A program made the position numbers and the translations under genes. Of a stretch of 64,000 nt of DNA, positions 32,801 to 42,694 are shown piece after piece. Numbering within the stretch: position 1 is the stretch's first letter; the number at the start of each line of letters is the position of its first letter. Origin of the DNA: Molanna angustata. Lineage: Eukaryota > Arthropoda > Insecta > Trichoptera > Molannidae. Under the pieces are notes generated by a model. It searched no databases. It was not told the DNA's origin and was given only the letters and a program-made list of their open reading frames with translations. Location of the stretch: assembly GCA_963576475.1 (NCBI GenBank), contig OY754980.1, positions 20,469,822 through 20,533,821 on the forward strand, read 5' to 3'.

Positions 32801-33207
32801 CCGGCTTTTTCTTCTTTTGGTTTCGTAATCATGGGTTTCAAGAAGAGAGGTGATTAACCTTTCGTTCTCAAGGTCTCTGGTAGGTTCGCCACCTTAAGGC
32901 ATGAGACCATGCCCTGGTTTTCTGTCAGGGTTTTCCTTCCCTTATCCGTATCATTCAGTTTTAGGGCGCCGAAAACTCGCCCTCGCCCCCTCCTTATTCG
33001 CTATGTCACTTAATTAGTGAACACATTGCCCAGGGTTCGCGGGGTCTAAGACCTCTCGTGGACGCTAAGGAATAGGACTTGCTGGTGGCTTGCAGATTTG
33101 CAAATTGGCATTACATGGTATTTTATAGAAATGTCCCCACGGCAAGGAACATTTCCCCATGACCTCACCAGCCCTTGAACCCCATCTAATGGTAACTGGC
33201 AACATTA
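29822..33207 (-). mobile_element. Full-length RTE-like non-LTR retrotransposon
   Basis: The minus-strand element comprises a ~370-bp 5' region (32842-33207), an unbroken endonuclease/RT ORF and a very short 3' UTR ending in a (ATG)n/(CAT)n tail (29822-29840), a simple-repeat 3' end typical of RTE elements. A candidate imperfect 10-bp target duplication flanks it: AATTGTAACT (29812-29821) and AATTGTAGCT (33208-33217). The right boundary is less certain than the left. It sits in the first esterase intron, antisense to the gene. Confidence 0.75.
29845..32841 (-). CDS. RTE-type endonuclease/reverse transcriptase (retrotransposon ORF2)
   Basis: This 998-codon ORF has no internal stop. Residues about 30-270 form an apurinic-like endonuclease: CTWNVRTLY at 33-41, QEIRW at 64-68, GDMNAKVG at 169-176 and SDH at 264-266, the catalytic His region. 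A charged linker (about 360-440) follows. Reverse transcriptase covers about 500-780: NNKSPGHDGIPGELLKYG, CPLHKKGD, YRGITLLS, FIDFKAAYDSV (first catalytic Asp near 636-642), GLRQGDALS and AYADDVDII (YADD at 733-736). The C-terminal part contains GRRGVGRPKLRWMDGVQEDL and ends LEEAKAHSGL. All catalytic residues I can place are present, so the protein may be functional. It copies the element's RNA at a nicked target site (target-primed reverse transcription). Confidence 0.9.
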   Translation of the reverse strand: MKPMITKPKEEKAGQKLEYRSRKRNKDNDFKLCTWNVRTLYCPGALRVLWEQLVKYKADVTAIQEIRWLGSGHMEKREYNLYYSCHKKYHILGTGFIVAKRMKHLVIDFKPISERLCVIRLKGKFFNTSIINAHAPTEESTEEDKDEWYNLLERTYDSCPNNDIKIVLGDMNAKVGRDSMYHPVIGANSLHETHNDNGERLIDFATSHGMSVGSTMFIHKDIHKVTWRSPDGRTNNQIDHILIDGRHISNLIDVRTYKGVNCDSDHFLVVSKVRARISKAKMQPTERQNKINVEALKDLEIRARFKEELNRINNSVDFNKTATELWKDCQINIKEAALAVLGNVRQTRRPEWFDGDCMRVTNLKNEAYKKMQQRNTRATQEEYRERRREEKHTHKRKKREYEKLRLVELETLKSQNETRKFYQRINQQRKEFKPRTTACRNKNGEILNDNVDILKRWAQHFDEMLNNETTTRESDINIPPFEQNEDDQPDPTLEEVDKALSLLKNNKSPGHDGIPGELLKYGGETIGRLMHTIIGKIWDTESIPEEWNTGIICPLHKKGDTMDCSNYRGITLLSSAYKVFAGVLFMRLMPHAEHIIGQYQSGFRPGRSTIDQIFALRQILEKTLEYNIETHHLFIDFKAAYDSVNRATLYEAMMEMGIPFKLVRLVRATLHGSNCRVKIQTSTSDIFKTYNGLRQGDALSCLLFNIVLEKAIRDARIETAGTIFRKSSQILAYADDVDIIARTPNDVKQAFIHLENASARMGLQVNSSKTKYMIAAKMSNHRNAQETLISAGNHTIETVGSFQYLGSIITSNNDVSVEIKRRIAVANKCYFGIHRHLKSRLLTRNTKLLLYKTLLRPVLVYGAECWVLNRKDEKALLVFERKVLRKIFGPLCESGIWRIRYNHELENLYSDPNIVKYIKIHRLQWLGHVQRMEECRIPKKILDTRPEGRRGVGRPKLRWMDGVQEDLKRIGVTNWRMQTMDRSKWRKILEEAKAHSGL

Positions 33208-33649
33208 AATTGTAGCTATGAAACAAAAAATAATATAATTACATATAATAACCTCACGTAATAACCAATTACAAAGTAGTTGACACTAAAATTTTATGAC
33301 ATGTTCGTAGCTAGGTACTTCTATAGATTCCAAAGAGGTCTTTTATTTTTATGACCAGAAACATGCAATTAAAAATATTTAATTTGTTATAGATTTTAAT
33401 GACAGGTATCTAGACTGCAGTCAGACGGAAAAAAGTAACTTTTATTTAGTTGATGACATTGTAGAACTAAATGTGCGTTATGATAAAACGTGTGAGTTGA
33501 GGCCAACACTAAACTCTCCCCTTCAAAGTATGTGTACATTTTTTCTTCTTGCAAGAATAACAATCCCTAAATGCATTTTTATGAAATACATTTATATTAG
33601 ATTCCTAAACAAGATTATTTTACCTGAGGACAAAAGTTTTCATATAAAG

Positions 33650-33781
33650 GCGGTATTCTTGTGGCTCAGCTGGTTAGGTATCTGACTGCTGATCAAAAGG
33701 TGCCGGGTTCTATTCACTGGGAATCTAACCCGAGACCTTAGTCTCAGGTGTCGGATATCTAAACACGAAGGCCGACATTTT
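33650..33781. mobile_element. Two SINE B heads joined head to head
   Basis: A plus-strand tRNA-like head (GTGGCTCAGCTGGTTAGGTA, GCCGGGTTCTATTCACTG) is directly followed by an inverted head (GGGAATCTAACCCGAGACCT, then ACACGAAGGCCGAC). The bodies and tails of both are missing, leaving a foldback of about 60-bp arms. Confidence 0.65.
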
Positions 33782-33784
33782 TTT

Positions 33785-34600
33785 TAATTATTTCTCACGT
33801 TATCTTGCTTTTCTGGATCTAAAATACTTAAAAGAAATTGCCAATTGGCAATAAATTCGAACTTGGAAACATCTTTTGCTTATCAGTCTTTTCAGCCCAG
33901 AAAAGTAAAAATTATTGTATAAGTAGCAAATTTCAATAACTCGTGTACTATCGCCGAAGGAATGACGGAAGGCAAAAACCATAGAGGTAGTTGTATTGAC
34001 CAGGCGATAAAAAATGATGTGGGCTGTAGCATTTACAAAGAGGTGAAAAAGTTGACGGACAATAGAGATATGTGGAGATATGGAGCGCTTGGTGCAAACC
34101 AATCTGTACTTAAAATCAAAGTGATTTACCAATCAAGTATTTTTATTTCAAGTCAGGTTTGTTATTAAAATGCAAAAAATCATCATTTTTGGGTTTCCGA
34201 AAATATAAATTCCGTGTAAACCCTTTTAACGCACGCGATAGTTACCCTTACTAACACATAAATTCAGACTGTATTAGGCGGTTTTAATATATCATGTCTT
34301 CAATCACTAGAATTGGCGTTATATATCCTCTTAATTTTTTTTTACAAATGCCAGTTGATTAATGTCTCGCTTACTATTTCTTGGCCATATTTTCTCACTA
34401 CTTTTCTGTCAGTCATATGAATGCATATTTTTTTGTGATGTGCCCCATTATCCATTATTCTTTGTTGTCGCTCACATTGAAATAATGGACACAGCAATGA
34501 AAATGTATGAGAATGCTGATAATTGAAACAATAACCATATTCAGACGTTAAAAGAAAAGGACATTGACAAATATTTGAAATATGGATGGCTACAGTTGGA
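33785..34600. other. Intron stretch without a recognised element
   Basis: Several short open frames exist on both strands but none shows motif content or family resemblance. No SINE or LINE signature is seen. Confidence 0.35.
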
Positions 34601-34928
34601 TGTAGTGATGAGCTAATACAGTCTTGCAAGTCGGTACCAAGACTACGAGTATTATTGCAAGATCAAAACCAAGACCAGAAGTACAAGACCGAGACTAAAA
34701 CTAGGCTCACAAGACCAAATGTAAGAGTGTTGCGGTCTTGCAAAAAAATATAAACCTATTAAGTTTTATCGTGAACAGTGTGGAAGTTCATAAACTTTAA
34801 TTAAATTTGTATTTATACCTAAAAATAAAATAAAACAAATATTTAATACACAACGAACATGAATTAAACTAGCTCTTATGCTTTCACCATACACATCTAG
34901 AATACTAGATATAAAAAAGTTAATAATT

Positions 34929-35144
34929 ATAATAATAATAATAATAAACCATTCCTTGCACCCTGCGCAAGTGGCGAGTTTATTGCCATGTGGCAATTTC
35001 TTCCAACTAACCAGTGTCTCCAACCCAGAAAAGTAATATTAGCGTGAGAAATAAATTTAAGGAAATTTCTCCTTTGCTGGGAATCGAACCCAGGACGCCC
35101 GCTCAGAAACCAAACGGCTTACCAACTATGCCACGGCGGTCGGC
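34929..35144 (-). mobile_element. SINE family A, near full length
   Basis: (AAT)n tail, CCTTGCACCCTGCGCAAGTG, GCGAGTTTATTGCC, TTCTTCCAACTAACCAGTG, B box (GGGAATCGAACCCAGGACG, inverted) and TTACCAACTATGCCACGGCG as the tRNA-like head. It is inserted in the hAT-like element. Confidence 0.9.
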
Positions 35145-35207
35145 TTTTATAGAAGTATACTATTTCTCACGCTATAATTCCATTTTTTGGGGTTGAAAAT
35201 ACAGGGT

Positions 35208-35295
35208 GATATTTTATTTTATTAAGTATTTCTTCTCGGGCAACTAACAGGCACAATGTCAAATATTAATTTAACAGATATCCAATAAGTCTAAA
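35208..35295 (-). mobile_element. SINE family B, tail fragment
   Basis: ATTTTATTAAGTATTTCTTC, TCGGGCAACTAACAGGCACA and a short piece of body, then unrelated sequence. Confidence 0.6.
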
Positions 35296-35510
35296 AGTAA
35301 AGGCTAATAATTACATAAATTCATACTCGTTGTGGGTAAACACTGTTTTTTTATAAATTAAATTAAATTTAATTTACTATTGTTTATCATTTAAAATAAG
35401 TAATAAACTTCCCGTTATTGAAATTTTAATATGAATTGATTTTTTTGTGTTTTATTGTAATGACTGACGGGAAAAATAGATAGTTTTGTTTTGTAAAAGT
35501 TACAAGAAAT

Positions 35511-37180
35511 GCAAAACCAAGACAATGGCTTGATCGTGACGCGCTGATGAATAAAACTAAGGGCAATACCACAAATATGAATTCAAAACCAAGACTATGG
35601 CTTGATCGTGACGCGCTGATGAATAAAACTAAGGGCAATATCACAAATGTGAATTCAAAACCAAGACTATGGCTTGATCGTGACGCGCTGATGAATAAAA
35701 CTAAGGGCAATACCACAAATATGAATTAAAAACCAAGACTATGGCTTGATCGTGACGCGCTGATGAATAAAACTAAGGGCAATACCACAAATGTGAATTC
35801 AAAACCAAGACTATGGCTTGATCGTGACGTGCTGATGAATAAAACTAAGGGCAATACCACAAATGTGAATTCAAAACCAAGACTATGGCTTGATCGTGAC
35901 GTGCTGATGAATAAAACTAAGGGCAATACCACAAATGTGAATTCAAAACCAAGACTATGGCTTGATCGTGACGTGCTGATGAATAAAACTAAGGGCAATA
36001 CCACAAATGTGAATTCAAAACCAAGACTATGGCTTGATCGTGACGTGCTGATGAATAAAACTAAGGGCAATACCACAAATGTGAATTCAAAACCAAGACT
36101 ATGGCTTGATCGTGACGCGCTGATGAATAAAACTAAGGGCAATACCACAAATGTGAATTCAAAACCAAGACTATGGCTTGATCGTGACGCGCTGATGAAT
36201 AAAACTAAGGGCAATACCACAAATGTGAATTCAAAACCATGACTATGGCTTGATCGTGACGCGCTGATGAATAAAACTAAGGGCAATACCACAAATGTGA
36301 ATTCAAAACCAAGACTATGGCTTGATCGTGACGTGCTGATGAATAAAACTAAGGGCAATACCACAAATGTGAATTCAAAACCAAGACTATGGCTTGATCG
36401 TGACGTGCTGATGAATAAAACTAAGGGCAATACCACAAATGTGAATTCAAAACCAAGACTATGGCTTGATCGTGACGTGCTGATGAATAAAACTAAGGGC
36501 AATACCACAAATGTGAATTCAAAACCAAGACTATGGCTTGATCGTGACGTGCTGATGAATAAAACTAAGGGCAATACCACAAATGTGAATTCAAAACCAA
36601 GACTATGGCTTGATCGTGACGCGCTGATGAATAAAACTAAGGGCAATACCACAAATGTGAATTCAAAACCAAGACTATGGCTTGATCGTGACGCGCTGAT
36701 GAATAAAACTAAGGGCAATACCACAAATGTGAATTCAAAACCAAGACTATGGCTTGATCGTGACGCGCTGATGATAAAACTAAGGGCAATACCACAAATG
36801 TGAATTCAAAACCAAGACTATGGCTTGATCGTGACGCGCTGATGAATAAAACTAAGGGCAATACCACAAATGTGAATTCAAAACCAAGACTATGGCTTGA
36901 TCGTGACGCGCTGATGAATAAAACTAAGGGCAATACCACAAATGTGAATTCAAAACCAAGACTATGGCTTGATCGTGACGCGCTGATGAATAAAACTAAG
37001 GGCAATACCACAAATGTGAATTCAAAACCAAGACTATGGCTTGATCGTGACGCGCTGATGAATAAAACTAAGGGCAATAACACAAATGTGAATTCAAAAC
37101 CAAGACTATGGCTTGATCGTGACGCGCTGATGAATAAAACTAAGGGCAATACCACAAATATGAATGTAAAACCAAGACTA
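35511..37180. repeat. 72-bp minisatellite, about 23 units, inside the hAT-like element
   Basis: Units begin ATGAATAAAACTAAGGGCAA and end TGATCGTGACGCGCTG or GACGTGCTG. Full units start every 72 bp from 35547 to 36771, then (after a one-base deletion) from 36842 to 37130. Because 72 is a multiple of three, frames stay open on both strands (for example minus 35726-36724), which is an artefact of the repeat. The GCG/GTG variant order shows a seven-unit block (four GTG, three GCG) present twice, at 35763-36266 and 36267-36770, that is a 504-bp higher-order duplication. Confidence 0.95.
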
Positions 37181-37489
37181 TCCCTGTTGTGGTTTGCTCA
37201 TTGCTCATCACTAGTTGGATAGTCTCAAACATGTCACTTATGTTAACGGTTCATGTGCTCTCTCTCTCGAGATGTTTAAAATGCAGACCTTGATGTCATT
37301 ACCTCTAACCCTGACCTGAAATCATTGTCGTGCCAAATATGGGAGAATAATGTTGACATTTGCCAAAACTCCCGCAAAATATATATGATAATATTGATAA
37401 TATATCCTTTACCTTGATTTGTATCGATTGATCAATGAGACAAATATCGCACTTGGTGATATTATTTGCGAAACAAATATTGTAAATAC

Positions 37490-37870
37490 GCTGTTCAGGT
37501 TTTCGTGAGAATTGATGGTGTTAATTTATATTATATGCATATTAACATAAACATACAATGTATGTACAACACATCGTGTCTCTATGAGGATAGACAGAGA
37601 AAACCGAACATCATCAAATTTTGACATCTCTTCAGGTTTTCGTGATAATTGATGGTGTTCATTTATTATTGTATGCTTATTTACATATATGTATAATGTA
37701 CATCACATCATGTGTTTAAAGGTTAGATAGAGGATACCGAACATCATCAAATCTTGACATCTCTTCAGGTTTTCGTGAGAATTGATGATGTTCATTTATT
37801 ATTGTATGCATATTTACATATGTTCAACCGAACATCATCAAATATGCATTGTATTCTTGACATCTTTTGA
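37490..37870 (+). repeat. ~135-bp tandem repeat, about three units
   Basis: Each unit has TCTTCAGGTTTTCGTGA, ATTGATGGTGTTCATTTATT, TTGTATGCATATTTACATAT and CCGAACATCATCAAAT. GATG(G/A)TGTTC and GAACATCATC make each unit a partial inverted repeat. Confidence 0.75.
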
Positions 37871-38039
37871 TAATCTTTATCAAGATTGAACATTTTTATG
37901 ATCCCGTATATTTCAAGATGTGTCAAGTTATTGATATATTTTATTCTATATATCCCCAAACCGTCATCCTGTTAGGAGTTTATAAGTCTCCTGAATATTT
38001 TTTAAAAAAACTGCTTTCAAGATTATGGAGACGTTTTTG

Positions 38040-38310
38040 AATTTGTGAAAATCTATTTCTTATGATTCCACATAGTTGAATGTAACACATGCGATCCAAC
38101 TGTTGACATGGCGATTATGTATATTTGAACAATACGTACCAAACTAATAATCCAATTTATTGAATATTTTAAGATGTTTTATTTTCGCTACAAATCATGT
38201 TTGTCATGATAGGATAGTGTGGAGGTCATTTCTTTTTTGAGAAATATAAGCAGTTAAGCACAGAAATTTTCATAAAAATTGTACACGCATAAAAATCTCT
38301 TGAACAAATC
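38040..38310 (+). repeat. Repeat family E fragment
   Basis: AACACATGCGATCCAACTGT, ACGTACCAAACTAATAATCC and TAGGATAGTGTGGAGGTCAT follow the block order at the left end of the 61975 copy. Confidence 0.5.
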
Positions 38311-39885
38311 TTTTTTTTTTTTTTTTATTTATTAATTTCCATAATACAATATAAAGTAAAATATAAAACATTGTTCATGAAATATATAAATGGAATTTAT
38401 TACCTCACTAGGCAAAGCCTGTTCTGAGGTAATACTAGGCAATAAGTAAGCATAAATTTCAGCTACGTGAATTCTTAATATCTAAGGCACAAAAAAAATA
38501 TAAAAAATACAAATAATAAAGTACAAAAGTACACATTTTAAGTCATAAAAAAAATATAAAAAAGTACATATAAAATACAATTGTAGGTACATGAAAAAAA
38601 TTATTAGGTGTCTTTGTGTTTTTGTTAATGTGAAGGTGTGTTTGCGTGTATGGATATGTGTAAAAGGGTGTATGAAAAAGATTTTGATTGTAAATTATAT
38701 TAAAATTATCTTAGGACAAACGTCAAGTCTCTCTCTGACTCTTCCCTGCCTCTCCGAATCAACCAATCAGTAACCAGCTTTCCAAAATTATGCCCACTCG
38801 GCTGTACTAAGTCCAAGATATCAGACATAACCATATTATATATTCTGGGTGCTAAAAATGTGTAGTGTCTCTGGGCAAAAGTAGTCTGTGTATGAGTCGG
38901 TTGCAGCAAATGTCTATTTCTTGTATTAAAAGTAAGGGTGTATTGTGGTTTATATATTGCTGGGTTTTTATGTAGTTGGATGACTATTGTTCTAATATAG
39001 AGTTGTCTAACATCAAGGACCTTGAATTCCGAAAAAAGCTGATTTGATGGATATCTGAAAGGTTTTCGACAAATGACCCGGAGTAGTGATTTTTGCGCGG
39101 TTGAGATGGGAAATAGGTTGGTCTTAGCTAAACCACCCCAACCTATAATCCCATAAGAGACTGACGTTTGTCCAAGAGCATAATACAACACTTTTAACGT
39201 ATTTAGGTCGAAAATTTCTCTTATATTTCTAAAAACATATATCAGTTGGCGAATTTTTTTCGCAGTTATCTCCACATGTGTTGTCCATCGAAGATTTCTG
39301 TCAATTGTTATGCCAAGATATTTATAACTACTAACTCTAAGTAGTTTGGGGCAGGAGCAGTTTAGAGGCAAATCACAGTTATTATGGATAGTAATAGATG
39401 AAGAGGACTCCTCAGGTTGTTGTCGATTATCTATGCTAAATGTCATATATTTGGTTTTTCCGATATTTAATGTCAGTAAATTATTATCTAGCCATTTTTT
39501 TACGATGATCATTCCCTGCTCAGCAATAGAATGCGTTTGAGCCCAATTGTGAGAACTAAACAATAACACCGTATCATCAGCAAAAGAAATTATGGAACCA
39601 CCAATATCCAATTTATTCATATCATTTATAAAAAGGAGAAACAGTGTTGGTCCCAATACACTTCCTTGAGGTACCCCATATTCAATTGGAGAGAATGAAC
39701 TAATTACGCCACCCAATCTGACCGCCTGCATTCTGTTTCTTAAATATGACTGGAACCATTTTATAGTCAACTCATTACTGGTTATTTTCCTAATTTTTTG
39801 AATTAATATTTTATGTGAGACAGAATCGAATGCTTTATATACCAAGATAAATACCAATACATTTATTTTTTGCATCCAGTGAAAT
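38311..39885 (-). mobile_element. CR1/Jockey-type LINE, 5'-truncated
   Basis: A minus-strand frame (38706-39875, 389 codons) encodes the RT palm onward: YKAFDSVSHKILIQKI, YGVPQGSVLGPTLFLLFIND, ISFADDTVLLF, YLGITIDRNLRW and TTFAQRHYTFLAPRIYN near the end. The catalytic FADD is intact, but the endonuclease and RT fingers are absent and the start residues (FILVYKAFD) deviate from the usual DLSKAFD. The 3' UTR runs to a poly(T) on the plus strand at 38311-38326, the element's A-tail. Confidence 0.85.
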
Positions 39886-39889
39886 CGAT

Positions 39890-40140
39890 ATATAAATTTT
39901 GTTAGTGATTTTAAATATTTTTTTTATGCAAATCAATATCATATTAGTAATTAGCAGTATGTCAACAAGTCTAGAAAACATAATATTCTCAATTTATACT
40001 GCAACTCTCACGAGTATCAGTAATCATGAACTTACATAACTTAACAAAGAAAATAAAATTTCTATATAAACCGCTATTTATGCATATCAATATTTTTGCG
40101 TCAAAACATTAATGTCGAATTTGTATGTTCAGAGAAATTA
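39890..40140. other. Unassigned intron sequence
   Basis: AT-rich, with no feature I can name. It separates the LINE from the SINE A copy. Confidence 0.3.
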
Positions 40141-40141
40141 G

Positions 40142-40365
40142 GTCCGCCGACCGCCGCGCCGTGGCACAGTTGGTAAGCCGTTCGGTTTCTGTGCGGACGT
40201 CCTGGGTTCGATTCCCAGTAGGGGAGAAATTTATTTAAATTCATTTCTCACGCAAATATTGCTTCTCTGGGCTGAAAACACTGGTTAGTTGGAAGAAATT
40301 GGCATACGGCAATAATCTCGCCACTTGCACAGGGTACAAGGAAGTGTTTATTTATTTATTTATAG
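40142..40365 (+). mobile_element. SINE family A, full-length reference copy
   Basis: The head CCGTGGCACAGTTGGTAAGC contains an A box; CTGGGTTCGATTCCCAGT is a perfect B box. Next come CGCAAATATTGCTTCTCTGG, a tail segment GTTAGTTGGAAGAAATTGGC with ATACGGCAATAATCTCGCCA, CAGGGTACAAGGAAGTG and (TTTA)n. Its tail segment matches the 3' end of the LINE at 42695-43107. Confidence 0.9.
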
Positions 40366-40469
40366 AATACAAAATATAATAATGCTATGGTTCAATGAGC
40401 TCCTTTGAACAAAACTTTACCACTTTTTATCAGAATTATTAGCATATTATGTGTTTAAAAATGTAAATA

Positions 40470-41075
40470 TCATCAAATGAATGGTTTGTGATCAACGCTA
40501 TACTCTTCACTACTAAGTCACTCCACAAAGTATTCAAATTTTGTATGGAAAATTTTCAGCACTTTTATGAAATGAGTTTGTTAAATTATTTTTGATTTAA
40601 ATGTTTTATTATGAAAACTTATAATGCATTTTTATAGATATTTTTTCAATGCTTTTTTTATGAAGGTGGTGTGCGTTTTTAGCAATTTATAAATAAGAAT
40701 ATATAATATTCAGTTTTCTGAGCATGGAGTCACTTTCAAATATTTGACAGTTAAAAAAATGAGAAGCACTAATCAGATACCCTTCAAAATCTAATTGGAT
40801 GTAAGCAAGATGTAAGCAAGTATGCAAATTCGCAAAATTTAAAAATAATCGAATTAGTACTTTAGTGTAAAAATAATTAAGTAGAATAAACACGCCGTAC
40901 ATAGCACGTATTACATAGTAGGTACACAACACACACACAGAGATACATTGTGATTAAACTTTCAGAACGAAATCTCAGCATGATGCTAGTTAATAAACTG
41001 CAATTAAAAAAATAACCTAAAAAATTGCCAATTCATTACTTCCCACTATATCGCCTTCGGGTAGTGAGGAGTTTC
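40470..41075 (-). repeat. Family D element, inverted copy
   Basis: It runs from GTTTGTGATCAACGCTATAC and CTTCACTACTAAGTC at 40483 through GGAGTCACTTTCAAATATTT, ACGCCGTACATAGCAC and GAAATCTCAGCATGATGCTA to the palindromic end ACTTCCCACTATATCGCC with GGGTAGTGAGGAGT at 41038-41068. This copy shows both ends of the family. Confidence 0.6.
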
Positions 41076-41079
41076 AAAG

Positions 41080-42080
41080 TATATAAATAATGAGATATTC
41101 AATCAAAACCATTGTTTTCAATAATTTTATATGCATATTTAAACACGAAATTAGGTTCAATTTTGTCAATATACTCGTGTTTTTAGTGTAATTTGTTCTT
41201 TTGTAATACTAGAAAGTCGTTTCTTTGTGTTTGTATGCGATTATATTGGTTTATGTTGGTACTGATACATTATTTGACATAGATAATAATATTTACATGT
41301 TGCAACACCATAACATTATGTGCTGCTATAAATAATTTTCATTGCTCCGTCAAATCTTTATTCATTTTAAGAATATTAAGTATATGTTCAAAAAATTAGT
41401 ACACAAATTTGCGATTTGATATTTCTTTTAACAAATTAAAATAGGTGAATAAAATAAATCAAAGCTGAATCGGAAATCCAATTATATTTCTTGTTGATTT
41501 GAAAATAAACTCAAAATTGTTTGGTATAACCTCGTTCAGTCGATATCAATGGTAACTACAAAAATCTTTTCTTTACAAAATATACTTATTTGTATTATAA
41601 ATTGAATTTAAATATAGGTATTTAATTGTTTTTTTGGAAACTTAGCGATTAAACACACCTTTGATAAATAAGAATATTTAATTCTGAAAGTAGGAATGGG
41701 AGTAGAAGAATGGATAGCAATATAGGTACTATTCATGTATGGATAATTACGTATGACTTCTAACAACCTCAATCTCGAGTCAAGACACTGCGAAAGTATG
41801 TTCTACTCAATACTTAACTATGAAATTATCGTTAACAAACGTCAAATACCACCTGGTACGGCATCTTTGTAAGGCTTTATGCGCTTGCTATTGTAAAGTT
41901 ATAAAGGGATATAAAATATTTGTCTGTTGTACGTAAGTGAAATTTCAATGCAAAAAATCTTGAATTAATTCTGTGCACGCATGTATGCCTTTATGTATCA
42001 TATACATATAGGAAGGTATACTTACATTATGGTGGTTTATAAGGTATGTTAGGTACCTACTACTTTCGGACATCTTGAAT
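41080..42080. other. Intron stretch, nothing recognised
   Basis: About 1 kb of AT-rich sequence without SINE, LINE or repeat-end signatures and without ORFs of interest. Confidence 0.4.
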
Positions 42081-42084
42081 ATTT

Positions 42085-42660
42085 TCAACGTGGAGGGGGG
42101 ATTTGCGCACACGAGTGATCTATACAACCAAATAAAATAACCAAATTTTTATTCTGCGCAACCACGTAATTTTTCTAGATGTTTAAATTATGTAACTTTA
42201 CTTCATTTCTTGAGAAAACTATTATTATTTTGCGTTAAATTTTATCAAACAATTACTGCAACGGTTGGGAACACAAGGAACCCGTTTACATTTTTTGTTC
42301 TAAATTTATCTAAATCCAGAAATACTTATTAAAATACTCACAAGTCGCCCTTATTGTGAATGGAAATTCTGGTTAATATACATTAATTTGCAATTAAAGA
42401 TATAAAATGAATTTCAATTAGTTCAAAAGTACATTCGTATTGTCAATGTCAATACGAATAATTGAAATCAATACCATCATGGCATATCCTACAATGCGAG
42501 GTTATCAGAAATAGGTGTGCGGGTGTGCATCGCCTTGTAAAGGGAAGCAAGAAACACGCTTGTATCTCCACACACCAGTCTCGTCTCATCTAAAAGGGCA
42601 CTACATTAAGAATGGTGAACCTCATTGTTAAACTATATAAAATGTCATTTTCCCCTTGTA
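42085..42660 (+). repeat. Family K copy followed by family I copy
   Basis: K: GTGGAGGGGGGATTTGCGCA, then TTCTGCGCAACCACGTAATT (42092-42180). I: TATCCTACAATGCGAGGTTA, GTGTGCGGGTGTGCATCGCC, ACACACCAGTCTCGTCTCAT and GGTGAACCTCATTGTTAAAC (42485-42640). Confidence 0.55.
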
Positions 42661-42694
42661 TTTAACACATCATTACAATCATGTACCATATATT

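Larger units (their letters stand above)
34603..37213. mobile_element. hAT-like non-autonomous element with an internal minisatellite
   Basis: The left end TAGTGATGAGC (34603-34613) and the right end GCTCATCACTA (37203-37213) are perfect 11-bp terminal inverted repeats. They are flanked by GTTGGATG (34595-34602) and GTTGGATA (37214-37221), an 8-bp target duplication with one mismatch. Eight-bp duplications and TAGTG/CAGTG-type ends are characteristic of hAT elements. The left interior is rich in CAAGACC words. A SINE A and a SINE B fragment lie inside, and the right two-thirds is a 72-bp tandem array. No transposase is present. Confidence 0.75.

Noticed and set aside
30070..32857. Plus-strand ORFs opposite the RTE (up to 122 codons)
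   Set aside because: They are shadows of the minus-strand 998-codon ORF with no independent features.
35726..36724. 332-codon minus-strand ORF (and plus-strand ORFs of 140-178 codons) as genes
   Set aside because: All are translations of a 72-bp tandem repeat; 72 is a multiple of three so frames stay open by arithmetic. There are no splice sites, start context or unique domain.
35511..37180. CRISPR array
   Set aside because: Units are contiguous and contain no unique spacers; the surroundings are eukaryotic (introns, LINEs, SINEs).
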